Assembly: GCF_012277275.1 (NCBI RefSeq)
Contig: NZ_CP051155.1
Location: 992,001-1,056,000 of the forward strand
Direction: 5' to 3'
Origin: Gephyromycinifex aptenodytis
GTDB lineage: Bacteria; Actinomycetota; Actinomycetes; Actinomycetales; Dermatophilaceae
Length of the DNA stretch: 64,000 bases
In this document: piece by piece, positions 8,526-19,711 of the stretch
How the letters are laid out: every line of letters begins with the position of its first letter
Numbering within the stretch: position 1 is the first letter of the stretch
Position numbers and translations under genes: made by a program
The notes under the pieces: generated by a model
The model's database searches: none
What the model was told of the DNA's origin: nothing
The model's input: only the letters and a program-made list of their open reading frames with translations

Positions 8526-9077
8526 TCACTGCGCTGTGAGGGCGAGAATCCCCGAGAACGGGATGGTAACCACTGCACCGACCGGTGAGTGCGTGGCGCC
8601 TTGCGGGTTGAGTTCGACGAGCTCGACGAAATCCTTGCCGACCCAACCCAATCGGCCCCCTCGACTGGGCCCGCTCACCGGGTGGAGCACCACGCTGCGG
8701 CCGCGCTCAGCCAGCTCACGCAACGGGTGGCCCAGCCCCAAGCGATCCGCGAGTCCGAGCGACCCACGCCCGGGGCGCATCCCTTCGACCTGAGCAATCG
8801 CCGCAGTCGCCAGCACGATTCGGACCTGCTCGGCAGAAGTGTCGAACTGGCCATCCAGAGCGATCCATCCGTCGCCGAGTTCACGGACCACCCCCTGGCA
8901 GCTGCGGCCGCCCCGCAGATACAGCAGTACCGGCTCGGTCTGCGCTGCGAGCCGTTCCGCCAGCGGCACCTGGGACTGCTCGATCCGTAGGCGTTCGCGA
9001 ACTTCAGCTTCCCGCTCGGCACGGGCCTGCTGCTCCCCTTGTGCTTCGACATCGGCCAAGAGCCGGTCCCACCTCAT
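8526..9077 (-). CDS. Conserved actinobacterial hypothetical protein, 183 aa
   Basis: Not assigned to a named family. The N-terminus is MRWDRLLADVEAQGEQQ followed by a charged helix with many Arg/Glu, then a beta-rich half (VLLYLRGGRSCQGVVRELGD, GWIALDGQF, VVLHPVSGPSRGGRLGWVG, VVTIPFSGILAL). The pattern suggests a soluble protein with a coiled-coil leader and a small beta-barrel or SH3-like domain, with no signal peptide. I took the internal ATG at 9077 because the longer frame adds a low-complexity Arg-rich leader without a ribosome site. It is convergent with the HTH gene and divergent from the Rv3235-like gene. Confidence 0.65.
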   Translation of the reverse strand: MRWDRLLADVEAQGEQQARAEREAEVRERLRIEQSQVPLAERLAAQTEPVLLYLRGGRSCQGVVRELGDGWIALDGQFDTSAEQVRIVLATAAIAQVEGMRPGRGSLGLADRLGLGHPLRELAERGRSVVLHPVSGPSRGGRLGWVGKDFVELVELNPQGATHSPVGAVVTIPFSGILALTAQ

Positions 9078-9278
9078 TGCCCACCCCATCGCTTCCCGTC
9101 GGAGTCGTCGGCGTTCACCTCGCGCCGGTGCGGCCTGAGGCCGATCCAACCTCGTGCGGGCCGACCCACACAACCAGCACAAACCACTACTGTCTGTGGA
9201 TCGTCACCAAACAGCATCAAACGGCGTTACTTTTGCCCCAACGCCATAAGAAACACTCAACTGCCAACGGAGACTCAG

Positions 9279-9881
9279 ATGAGCGTCGCTGCCTTCCAGA
9301 CCGAGGTCGATACCCAGCCCATCCCCACAACCACCCCACCGCCGATGCTGTCTTTGGTGCCGATCTCGGGGGGCGGCGGTGCGCTCTCGCCAAGCACGCC
9401 TGCCGCGCGGCCGTCGATGCGCGTTGCCGGGCCTGCCCGCATCGAGGGCGAGCGCCTCAGTCCTGATTCGCGAGAGCCCACCCGGCCCGGGCAGGAGGGT
9501 CTGCGCGCAATGTGCGGCATCGAGGACTTCGGGCCGCGATCCACCTCCACCGCGGACCTGCCGCAGGCCCGGGAATGGTCTGCCCGAATGGGGCTGGCTA
9601 TCGCCGAAGCCGCCTGCGGGGCCCGCCCCACCCTGCAGGTGATGCGCTGGGTCTCTCCCAGCGTCTACGAATCCCTGGTTCGCCGCTCAGCGCGGGCGGT
9701 GCAGCATCGACGCGCCACCCGACGCCCGATGCGGGTGCGCCGGGTGCGCGTCTGCCACCCCTGCGATGGGGTGGCTGAAGCGACGGTGATCATCGAAGAT
9801 CACCACCGCGTTCGAGCCCTCGCGATTCGCATGCAGGGCATCGACGGCCGGTGGATCATCACCGAATGTCGCCTCGGTTGA
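9279..9881 (+). CDS. Rv3235 family protein (DUF6459)
   Basis: A 200-residue protein. The N-terminal 70 residues are Pro/Ser-rich and disordered. The C-terminal domain runs from LPQAREWSARMGLAIAEAAC to the end and shows the family pattern LQVMRWVSPSVYESLVRR, then RVRRVRVCHPCDGVAEATVII, then RVRALAIRMQGIDGRWIIT. This small alpha-beta domain of unknown function is found next to secA across actinobacteria, as here. GGAG precedes the ATG by six bases. It ends two bases before the convergent secA stop codon, with no terminator hairpin between them. Confidence 0.85.
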   Translation: MSVAAFQTEVDTQPIPTTTPPPMLSLVPISGGGGALSPSTPAARPSMRVAGPARIEGERLSPDSREPTRPGQEGLRAMCGIEDFGPRSTSTADLPQAREWSARMGLAIAEAACGARPTLQVMRWVSPSVYESLVRRSARAVQHRRATRRPMRVRRVRVCHPCDGVAEATVIIEDHHRVRALAIRMQGIDGRWIITECRLG

Positions 9882-9883
9882 AC

Positions 9884-12616
<2,733 letters not shown>

Positions 12617-12886
12617 AGCGGAACTCCTCGCGGATGTGCGCCCGACCCCCATGATCGACCTCGGGCGCGTATTCGGTGGTCTACCAAGGGTAAACGCTGC
12701 GGTGCCCGGATCAGGCCACGCCCCGCGGCAGCGGCCGCATGGAGTGTCCGTCAACCGTGGTATCTGCCCTGGTCGCCCCAGATGGTGGGCAGTAGCGCGG
12801 TAGCCGAGGGCAACCCGGCCGCGTCGCGGCAGGTAGCCGGTGGTCAAGCCGGGCACCGCTGCCGCGGATGATGTTTGACTTGCGGC

Positions 12887-14587
12887 GTGACTCTCGACAT
12901 CCCGCACGCGCCGCGCCTGAGCGACGACGTAGTCCTGTTGCGCGGCCTGGAAGAGGATGACGTCGCGGCGATGGTGGCTCAGTGCACCGACGCGCAAGCC
13001 TTGCGGTGGCTGCCCTTGCCACAACCGTACGGGCCAGAGCAGGCCCGCGAATTCATCGCCGCAGCCCGAGCGGGTTGGGCCGATGCGTTCGGCGCCGATG
13101 CGGCAGCGGCCGCCCGCTCCCGTCGATGCTGGGCCATTCAGACCGCCGACATGGGCTTCGCAGGCTTCATCAATTACCGGCAGAGCGGCTATGGCAGCGC
13201 TGAGGTGGGGTTCGTCGTGCATCCCGCCGCACGCGGACGGGGGCTGGCGGCACGCGCCCTTCGACTTGTCGTGGATTACGCGTTCGATGTCGAAGGTCTG
13301 CAGGTGCTGCGCTGGCGCGCCGTCGTCGGCAACTGGGCCTCCCGGCGCGCGGCCTGGTCGTGCGGTTTTCGATTCGAGGCCACAACGCGCGGCTCGCTCG
13401 CCCCGCCGCCGTCCGCGCCCGCCGCCGGGCCGTGTGAAGCCTGGGAGGCTTCGCTGCGCGCCGATGAACCACGCGCCCCGCAGACTCCGTGGCTCAACGC
13501 GCCTGTCCTGATCAGCCCTGCTGCCCGGTTGCGGCCTTGGCGCGCAGACGATGTCCTGCCTGAGGTCCGCGATGAACTCGCCGAGCGCTTCCTCGGCGAC
13601 CTGGTACCGACGGCAGCCGAGTTCCCCGCATGGCTGCACGCGCGTCAGGAACGCTCCGCGGCCGGTGAGGGCGTCTTCTGGTGCATCGCCGACCCGTCGA
13701 GCGACCGCGTCCTGGGCGCCATCCACGTCTTCCGGCTGAACCAGCCATCCCGGCCCGGCGGCCGGATCGGCTACTGGTTACTGCCTTCGGCCCGAGGTCG
13801 CGGGGTGCTGGCTGCAGCCTTGGACGAAGTGGTGCGGTACGCGTTCGCTGCGCCCGAGAACGAAGGCCTGGGGTTGGAGCGCCTCAGCGCCGATGCCGAA
13901 ACGACGAACTTGCCTTCGCTGGCCGGCCTGCGCCGCGCCGGGTTCCGCCCCATCGGGGTGGCCCGCGGTGCTCTGCTCAGCCACCGCCCAGGTGCAGGCA
14001 ACGTCGACATGGTCGAGGTCGAACTGCATCAACGGGCTCTCCTGCGAGCGCCAGAGTGGCAGCTGCTGCGCCTGCCCATGCTCGGCGAGGAGGACGTCAC
14101 GTTGTCAGCCTTCACCGACGAAGATGTGCCGGCCATAGCTGAACTGCTGCGCGAACCTGACGGCTGGCCCGGCGCCCACCCGCACGCGGACGCCCAGGAC
14201 GCCCAGGACTGGCTCCGGGAGTTGCGGGCCGCCCACGCCGTCGGCGAAATGGTGTGCTGGGCGATCCGGGTGAATCGCACTCCAGTGGGCACTTTGCGAG
14301 CCCAGCTGAAGAACGACCAGTCCGAGATCGCGGTATGGGTGCGGGCAGCGGAGCGCAAGAAGGGCGTGGCACGCGCGGCTGTGCGGCTGGGCGCCGAGCA
14401 CCTGCTGGCTGCGCCGCGCGCCGGTGGTGCGGGCCTGCGGCGACTGAGTGCCATCACCGCTGCCGACAACCGCGCTTCGCAGGCGACGCTGGACGCAGCT
14501 GGTTTCCGTCGCTGGGGTTGCGAACCGGCTGTACCGGGCGCTGCGAGCACGGCGAGTGCCGAGAACTGGCACTACTACCGGGACTGA
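12887..14587 (+). CDS. Triple-domain GNAT acetyltransferase-like protein
   Basis: About 566 residues made of three successive RimJ/RimL-like GNAT modules. Module 1 (about 1-185) has [13 protein letters not shown] and [20 protein letters not shown]; module 2 (about 200-390) has LRPWRADDV and [20 protein letters not shown]; module 3 (about 400-566) has [16 protein letters not shown] and [20 protein letters not shown]. Modules 1 and 2 keep the R/Q-x-x-G-x-G/A acetyl-CoA loop (RGRGLA, RGRGVL); module 3 has RKKGVA. Each ends with an asparagine-containing helix ([38 protein letters not shown]). Substrate unknown; N-terminal amino or small-molecule acetylation is the family role. GTG 12887 is preferred over a TTG at 12875. 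Its last 13 bases overlap the convergent glycosylase gene. Confidence 0.8.
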   Translation: MTLDIPHAPRLSDDVVLLRGLEEDDVAAMVAQCTDAQALRWLPLPQPYGPEQAREFIAAARAGWADAFGADAAAAARSRRCWAIQTADMGFAGFINYRQSGYGSAEVGFVVHPAARGRGLAARALRLVVDYAFDVEGLQVLRWRAVVGNWASRRAAWSCGFRFEATTRGSLAPPPSAPAAGPCEAWEASLRADEPRAPQTPWLNAPVLISPAARLRPWRADDVLPEVRDELAERFLGDLVPTAAEFPAWLHARQERSAAGEGVFWCIADPSSDRVLGAIHVFRLNQPSRPGGRIGYWLLPSARGRGVLAAALDEVVRYAFAAPENEGLGLERLSADAETTNLPSLAGLRRAGFRPIGVARGALLSHRPGAGNVDMVEVELHQRALLRAPEWQLLRLPMLGEEDVTLSAFTDEDVPAIAELLREPDGWPGAHPHADAQDAQDWLRELRAAHAVGEMVCWAIRVNRTPVGTLRAQLKNDQSEIAVWVRAAERKKGVARAAVRLGAEHLLAAPRAGGAGLRRLSAITAADNRASQATLDAAGFRRWGCEPAVPGAASTASAENWHYYRD

Positions 14588-15798
14588 TCCGCCACCTGCT
14601 CCAACTGCAGGAAGTCGGCAAGCTGGCGCAACTGGTCCGTCAGTCGCTGCTGTGCCTGGCTGTTGTGCGCCCCCGGCTCCCAATGGGTGGCGTTCACCCG
14701 CAACACCCCCGCGCCCCGGTCTGCTTTCAGGTCCACCCGGGCCACCAGCGCGCCGTCGCACAGGAAGGGCAGTACGTAGTAGCCGTGCACCCGTTTGGCA
14801 GCCGGGACGTAGATCTCCAAGCGGTAGTCGAACCCGAACAGCGCACGCGTGCGATCCCGCTGCCAGATCAGGGAATCGAAAGGGCTGAGCAACGCATCGA
14901 CATGGGCCGTGCGCGACGGGACGCGCGCATACCGGTGCAGGTAGGCAGGTCGGCGCCAACCCTGCACCGCCACGGTCTGCAACGTTCCCTCTTCGACCAG
15001 GCGCTGCAGCGCCGGGCGTGCCTGGGCTGGTGTCAGGCGAGCGTAGTCCCGCAGGCACTGCTCGGTGCCGATCCCCAAGGCCCGGCCGGCCAATTCCATC
15101 AGGCCGGTAAAACACTCCTGATCTGGAATCGGGTGAGCCCCGTACGGTCCGCGTTCCAGTACCGAGGTCGGGAGCACGATCTGCGGATCGGCATAGCGGC
15201 GGGCGAACGTTCTGGTGCGTCCGGCGCTGGTGAGCCGCCCCGTCCAGAAAAGGTGTTCCAGCGCAGACTTCACCGCGCTCCAGTTCCACCCCCACTGCCC
15301 GCTGCGTGCAGGGATGTCGTGGCGCAGGATCGACTCGAGTTCGGCGGCAGTGAGCGGACCGCGTTGCCGCACCTGCTCGGCCACGACCCGCACCAGGTCC
15401 GGATAGGCCTGTGCAACCCGACGCATGCTGCCCCATTGGTCTTGAGCCCGGCGCATTCGGAACCCATACAGCGGCCATGTCTGCATCGGAACCAGCGAAG
15501 CCTCATGTGCCCAGTACTCGACCGCGTACCGGGCCCGAGAATCGTCGCGCAGTCGGTCCAGGGCTAGCGTGTCGTAGTTGCCTAGACGGGAGAAGAAGGG
15601 CAGGTATTGGCTGCGGCAGACGGCGTTGACACTATCGATCTGTACGACCCCGAGCCGATCCAGGACACGGCGTAGGGCCTGAGCCCCGACCCGCCCGCGC
15701 GGGCGGTGCCGCGCGCCGAACCCTTGCGCTTCCAGCGCGATGCGGCGCGCCTCAGCGGTGGACAGCGACTGCAGAGACTGCAGCGACAGCGCCCTCAC
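14575..15798 (-). CDS. AlkX/YcaQ-type winged-helix DNA glycosylase
   Basis: A 407-residue HTH_42 superfamily protein. The motif VVQIDSVNAVCRSQYLPFFS near residue 50 carries the Q-x-D catalytic signature (QID) that distinguishes the interstrand-crosslink glycosylase AlkX/YcaQ from AlkZ (Q-x-Q). Also seen are YAVEYWAHEASLVPM, a winged-helix segment around LTAAELESILRHD, and the C-terminal SPFDSLIWQRDRTRALFGFDY block. The expected role is removal of alkylated bases or unhooking of crosslinks. Its ATG overlaps the stop of the upstream response regulator by four bases (ATGA), so the two are co-transcribed, and its end overlaps the convergent GNAT gene. Confidence 0.85.
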   Translation of the reverse strand: MRALSLQSLQSLSTAEARRIALEAQGFGARHRPRGRVGAQALRRVLDRLGVVQIDSVNAVCRSQYLPFFSRLGNYDTLALDRLRDDSRARYAVEYWAHEASLVPMQTWPLYGFRMRRAQDQWGSMRRVAQAYPDLVRVVAEQVRQRGPLTAAELESILRHDIPARSGQWGWNWSAVKSALEHLFWTGRLTSAGRTRTFARRYADPQIVLPTSVLERGPYGAHPIPDQECFTGLMELAGRALGIGTEQCLRDYARLTPAQARPALQRLVEEGTLQTVAVQGWRRPAYLHRYARVPSRTAHVDALLSPFDSLIWQRDRTRALFGFDYRLEIYVPAAKRVHGYYVLPFLCDGALVARVDLKADRGAGVLRVNATHWEPGAHNSQAQQRLTDQLRQLADFLQLEQVADQSR

Positions 15799-16490
15799 GC
15801 CCCGTCCAGCAGCCGTTCCCGTACCGCGTACAGCGCCGCTTCCATCCGCGAGTGCATCTGCAGCTTCTCCAAGATATTGCGCACGTGGTTCTTGACGGTG
15901 TTCTCGCTGATGAACAGCCGTTTGGCGATCTCCCGGTTCCCCAGGCCCTGGGCGACCAAACGCAAGACCTCCAGCTCCCGATCGGTCAGGTGCGGGGCGG
16001 GCACAGTGCGTTGCTCGGAGGTACTACGCAGGATGGAGGCGAACTCATCCAGCAAGGTCGAGGCCAGTGAGGGGGACAGCAGCGACTGCCCTGCATGCAC
16101 GGCTCGGATCCCGGCTACCACTTCTTCGGGGGGCACGTCCTTGAGCAGGTAACCCGTCGCGCCGGCCCGGATCGACTCCACCAGGTCCCGCTCATCGTCA
16201 GAGGTCGTGATCATGATGACCCGGGTCGTCGGGGACAGGTCGCGGATCTGACGACAGGCGGGGATGCCACCGCCACCGGGCATGCGCACATCCATCAGGA
16301 CGATGTCCGGGGTGACATCGGCAGCTGCAGCGACCGCATCGGGACCGTTGCCGGCTTCGGCGACGACCCGGATGTCGTCTTCCTGGTTCAGGACCACCTC
16401 GAGTCCACGTCGATACAGCACGTGATCATCCACGACCAGGACACGAATGGCGTCATCGGCAGGCGGGGGCAGCGATCCTTGCATGCTCAC
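15795..16490 (-). CDS. LuxR/NarL-family response regulator (orphan)
   Basis: A 231-residue two-domain regulator. The receiver has the acidic pair DD at 21-22, phospho-acceptor D67 in DIVLMDVRMPG, the Thr/Ser switch in VIMITTSDDE and K in GYLLKDVPPEE. The C-terminal LuxR-type HTH reads LTDRELEVLRLVAQGLGNRE and NTVKNHVRNILEKLQMHSR. No histidine kinase lies beside it; it sits between hpf and the AlkX gene, where other actinobacteria also keep an orphan regulator close to hpf and secA. I kept the GTG at 16490; an ATG two codons later is equally possible. A strong hairpin separates it from hpf, so it probably has its own promoter. Confidence 0.93.
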   Translation of the reverse strand: MSMQGSLPPPADDAIRVLVVDDHVLYRRGLEVVLNQEDDIRVVAEAGNGPDAVAAAADVTPDIVLMDVRMPGGGGIPACRQIRDLSPTTRVIMITTSDDERDLVESIRAGATGYLLKDVPPEEVVAGIRAVHAGQSLLSPSLASTLLDEFASILRSTSEQRTVPAPHLTDRELEVLRLVAQGLGNREIAKRLFISENTVKNHVRNILEKLQMHSRMEAALYAVRERLLDGA

Positions 16491-16509
16491 GTCGTCATGA
16501 TGGCATGCG

Positions 16510-16543
16510 CGCGGGGTGGGAGGTTTCGGCCTCCCACCCCGCG
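16510..16543 (-). terminator. Intrinsic terminator-like hairpin after hpf
   Basis: A perfect 14-bp inverted repeat (16510-16523 with 16530-16543, six-base loop) between the end of hpf and the start of the response regulator. It has no U-tract on either side, which is common for actinobacterial terminators. Confidence 0.75.
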
Positions 16544-16563
16544 TTGCTCATTACTGCACCCGA

Positions 16564-17241
16564 TCAGACAGGTGCGCTCTCTGACTCAGGCATGGGCTCC
16601 TGGTCGGCCTGCTCTGAGGTGTCGACCTGCAGGTGCAGGACTCCGTAGTCCCAACCGCGCCGCTTGTAGACAACGCTCGGCTGGTCGGTCTCCTTGTCGT
16701 AGAAAAGGAAGAAGTCGTGCCCCAGCATCTCCATGCTGTAGAGCGCTTGATCCAAGGTCATCGGCACGGAGACGTGCACCTTCTCGCGAACCCCGATCGG
16801 AGAATCGCCTTCGGCGGGGATGCGGTCGGTCGGGTCGTTGGACTGCGAGCCGGGCTCGTTCGGGGCAGATTCGCTACCGCCCAGGGTGGCCACCTGCAGG
16901 TCGGCGGTGGCCTCGGCCAGATCACGGCCACGCCGCCGGGCGACCTTGCGCCGGTCACCTACCCTGCGGAGCCGCTCGGCGAGTTTGTCGAGAGCGAGGT
17001 CAAGAGCCGCGTACTTGTCATCGGCGTACGCTTCGGCGCGGACGACGGGCCCCTTGGCGAGGCAGGTGATCTCGATACGTTCGCTGCCCTTGGGTGCGTT
17101 GCGGCTCGTCTCATGGCTGAGAACGACCTCGATGCGCTGGGTGCGGGGAGCGTATTGCTCCACTTTGGCGAGCTTGTCCGTGAGCACCTCACGGAATCGA
17201 TCCGAGACCTTGATCTGGCGTCCGGTGACGACGATCTCCAC
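16564..17241 (-). CDS. hpf: Ribosome hibernation promoting factor, long form
   Basis: Dimerises 70S ribosomes into inactive 100S particles in stationary phase. The 225-residue product has the N-terminal ribosome-binding S30AE domain (MEIVVTGRQIKVSDRFREVL to about residue 105, with conserved YADDKYAALDLALDKL) and the C-terminal dimerisation domain of the long form (SVPMTLDQALYSMEMLGHDF, VYKRRGWDYGVLHLQ, about 165-215). The linker is acidic and variable. GTG start at 17241 with AGGAGG seven bases upstream. In related genomes hpf directly follows comF; here an IS-scarred segment separates them. Confidence 0.96.
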   Translation of the reverse strand: MEIVVTGRQIKVSDRFREVLTDKLAKVEQYAPRTQRIEVVLSHETSRNAPKGSERIEITCLAKGPVVRAEAYADDKYAALDLALDKLAERLRRVGDRRKVARRRGRDLAEATADLQVATLGGSESAPNEPGSQSNDPTDRIPAEGDSPIGVREKVHVSVPMTLDQALYSMEMLGHDFFLFYDKETDQPSVVYKRRGWDYGVLHLQVDTSEQADQEPMPESESAPV

Positions 17242-17482
17242 GGGGATTCCTCCTGCTGTCAGTGTTCCGACGGGCCGAGAACCTGCGTCTACGCGCGGCC
17301 CGAATAACGAGTCAGCACCACCCCCTCTCGCAGCCGCTCACCCCACGTTGAGGTGGCAACTGGTCGGTCGAGACGGACCGAAGAACGCCATGGGCCGGAT
17401 GGGGATCCCATACATGAACGGTAGTCGACTGCCTGAGGAATAGCGAGGACTTCGCGGTGGTCTCACCAGCACGTTAGTCCGG

Positions 17483-17797
17483 ATGATGCTTGAGATGGCG
17501 ACCGGCACTGACCTGCTCACCGACAAGCAGAAGGCTCGCCTGCAGGACCGGTTCGCCGACGAGCGCCACGTCGGGTCGAGGTCACCTGGAGCGTCTACCA
17601 GCGGATGATCGCCGCCTACCGCGACCCCGACCGCGCGACCGAGAAGGCCACCATGACCGCCCTCATCGACTCCATCGCCACCGGCGTCCGCGCAGGGCTG
17701 CCTGAGGTCGCCCGGCCTGGGCCGCACCCCGGTCCGACCCGCCGACGTGCTCGCGTTCTTCGACCGGCCCGGCACGAGCAACGGCCCCACCGAAGCT
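17483..17797 (+). pseudogene. ISL3-family transposase remnant (C-terminal half, two frameshifts)
   Basis: Three frame segments, joined by two frameshifts, read continuously as the C-terminal part of an ISL3 transposase. The first reads MATGTDLLTDKQKARLQDRF, the second EVTWSVYQRMIAAYRDPDRA and LIDSIATGVRAGLPEVAR, and the third LGRTPVRPADVLAFFDRPGT and SNGPTEA. The breaks are near 17570 and 17714. The N-terminal zinc and HTH regions, most of the DDE domain and the final INGRLEHLRG-type tail are absent. It is a decayed fragment and not functional. Confidence 0.8.
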
Positions 17798-18040
17798 CCC
17801 CTTGCGAGATCAGACGGGCAAACCGGCTCTCCCAAGTTGAGGGGGGAGGTCGAACCCCAGCAGGGGCGATGGGGGTGGGCGCGTCGGTGCCGGGGTAGAC
17901 GTCGGGTCTTCCGAAGATGGAAGCTCTCACACCTCCTCGACAGGGCGGTGCTCAACCGCACGTATCCGGGCGCTGCCCAGGGGCTGACGTTCCTCACGTG
18001 CACGACCTTCCGGCGGCCGGTGTGGGCCAGGGCGCCCTGT

Positions 18041-18305
18041 CAGTCCCGTCCGATCAGCCACTTGGCGGCACAGATAGGTATCTGTTGGGCCTGCGCCCCG
18101 AAATGGGTCAACCGGTGGCGACGTTAGGGCGACCTCGCCTTGCAGGACCGACCCTTCACGCCTCGTCACAGTCCGAACGCGACCCCGCCACCGTGGTGGC
18201 GGACATCGAGGCGTGGCGGCGTCAGCACAAGTGGTCCGCGGCCCGGGATCGCCCACGAGCTCGCCGCCGGCGGTGTCCACCTGAATCGGCGCACCGTGGA
18301 CCCGC
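18041..18305 (+). pseudogene. IS481-type transposase remnant (HTH region, one stop and two frameshifts)
   Basis: Reads as the N-terminal HTH part of an IS481/IS3-like transposase. The pieces are APKWVNRWRR, an in-frame stop at 18125-18127, then GDLALQDRPFTPRHSPNATP. After a frameshift it reads ATVVADIEAWRRQHKWSAAR, and after another IAHELAAGGVHLNRRTVD. The rve/DDE catalytic domain is missing. The order of the pieces matches the usual KWVRRW-GxxGLxDRSSRPHxSP-RRxxKWxxxRIAxEL-V-RTV sequence of the family. Confidence 0.75.
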
Positions 18306-18492
18306 CATCTGCGGAGCGACCCGGCGGAGCGACCCGGCGGAGCTGCTGGCACACGTCGACGACTCGATTCTGGGGAGCCTGTCAGACGGGGAGGTCTGAG
18401 CGTTCGGATCGTCAGGAGTGCTGTTGTCGCGCGTCGCCCTGTTCGCCCGGCCCGATCGACGCCGGTGGTGATGTGGCGGCAGACTGACGCCC

Positions 18493-19497
18493 GTGATCAT
18501 CGCAGCAGCAGACGGTTCGTCCCTGTCCAATCCCGGCCCGGCAGGCTGGGCGTGGTACGTCGACGATTCGTGTTGGGCGGCTGGCGGGTGGCCCTACGGC
18601 ACCAACAACATGGGAGAGCTGAAGGCAGTCCTTGACTTGCTGCAGCAGACCTCGCACGTCGCGGATGAGCCGCTGCACGTGCTGTGCGACTCGCAGTACG
18701 TCATCAATTCAGTCACGAAGTGGATGCCGGGCTGGAAGCGTAAGGGGTGGCGCAAGGCCGACGGCAAGCCGGTCATGAACCTCGAGCTCCTCAAGGACAT
18801 CGACACGGCGATCACCGGTCGTCGGGTGACGTTCGAGTGGGTCAAGGGCCACGCCGGACACGACCTCAATGAGGCTGCCGACTCTCGCGCCCACGCGGCT
18901 GCCTGCGCCTTTCGTGACAAGACCGAGGTTCCCCACGGCCCGGGGTTCGGGGGTTCCGGTGCCACTAAGACCACGGCGCAGGCTGGGAGCGTGGGGGACT
19001 CACGCGCTGAGTCGGGCGCTGTGGAACCCTCCCGCACCGTTCCGGCAGGTGGCCGCTCCCCCCAGGCCGAGCCGGAACTGGACCTGTTCAGCTTCGATGA
19101 GCCCGCAGACGCGCCCGCGGCACCGGCGCCCTGGCAGGCGAGGGCGCGGATGAACGAGGTCGATGAGGTCCTCGGGCGCGAGGAGGCGTTGTTGCTCGAC
19201 GCGGTGCGCTCCGATCGCGAGCGGGTCGATGCGCTGCTGCACCCGCACTGCACGGAGATCGGCGCCTCGGGGCGTCTCTGGACGCGGGATCAGATGCTGG
19301 CGTCCATTGCGCCCCTGGATGATCCGACTCAGATCGAGGTGGTGAATCTCGACCACATAGCCGACGACGTCATCCTGCTGGTCTGGCGCTCATCGGGTAA
19401 TGCGACGCCCGCCTTGCGCAGCTCCATCTGGGTGCGAACCACGTCCGGCTGGCAGATGCGCTTTCACCAGGGGACACCCACGCGGCCCGCTGGATGA
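18493..19497 (+). CDS. RNase HI with a C-terminal SnoaL/DUF4440-like domain
   Basis: 334 residues. Residues 1-143 are a type 1 ribonuclease H that cuts RNA in RNA-DNA hybrids, with catalytic D7 (AADGSSLSNPG), E42 (NNMGELKAV), D66 (LCDSQYVINS), a histidine at 120/123 (VKGHAGHD) and D130 (NEAADSRAH). A disordered Ser/Glu/Pro linker follows (about 145-215). The C-terminal part (about 220-330) reads EVLGREEALLLDAVRSDRER, then LLHPHCTEIGASGRLWTRDQ and a closing SSIWVRTTSGWQMRFHQGTP, the layout of a DUF4440/SnoaL-like fold. Start GTG 18493. It lies between IS remnants and comF, away from any operon partner. The function of the added domain is unknown. Confidence 0.88.
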   Translation: MIIAAADGSSLSNPGPAGWAWYVDDSCWAAGGWPYGTNNMGELKAVLDLLQQTSHVADEPLHVLCDSQYVINSVTKWMPGWKRKGWRKADGKPVMNLELLKDIDTAITGRRVTFEWVKGHAGHDLNEAADSRAHAAACAFRDKTEVPHGPGFGGSGATKTTAQAGSVGDSRAESGAVEPSRTVPAGGRSPQAEPELDLFSFDEPADAPAAPAPWQARARMNEVDEVLGREEALLLDAVRSDRERVDALLHPHCTEIGASGRLWTRDQMLASIAPLDDPTQIEVVNLDHIADDVILLVWRSSGNATPALRSSIWVRTTSGWQMRFHQGTPTRPAG

Positions 19498-19512
19498 GGC
19501 CTTGCTTGAGGG

Positions 19513-19711
19513 TCAACCCTCGGTCCGACCGGGTGGGGCCAACATGCCCATCCACGCGAGCAGGCCGTTCATGTCGGTCAGCAACAGGCGGCTCTGAGCG
19601 AATCCCTGCAATAGAAAGCCTTTCAGACCGGCGTCTTTGGCGATGTCGGCGCCTTCCCGGATCCATCGCCGCGATGTGCGCCGGTGGAAAACCAGCGAAG
19701 GATCTGCACGA
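19513..19711 (-). other. Possible decayed coding fragment downstream of comF
   Basis: The minus strand is open from within comF to a stop at 19513 and reads protein-like sequence such as RRWIREGADIAKDAGLKGF, LLQGFAQSRLLLTDMNG and LLAWMGMLAPP. There is no good start codon or ribosome site outside comF. I do not recognise the sequence. It may be the remaining end of a gene lost when the neighbouring segment was inserted. Confidence 0.25.

Larger units (their letters stand above)
17262..18492. other. Gene-free, IS-scarred segment between hpf and the RNase HI gene
   Basis: About 1.2 kb with no intact gene. It contains the two broken transposase pieces listed separately. The stretch 17798-18040 and the last roughly 180 bases show nothing I can identify. 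I found no intact terminal inverted repeats or clear target duplications. Confidence 0.7.

Noticed and set aside
12617-13726. N-terminal extension of SecA by 370 codons
   Set aside because: The extension runs antisense through the GNAT gene and has no homology; the GTG at 12616 has a good ribosome site and gives the canonical SecA start.
14254-15567. 437-codon plus-strand frame opposite the AlkX-like gene
   Set aside because: Antisense shadow of a gene with recognisable catalytic motifs; no family features.
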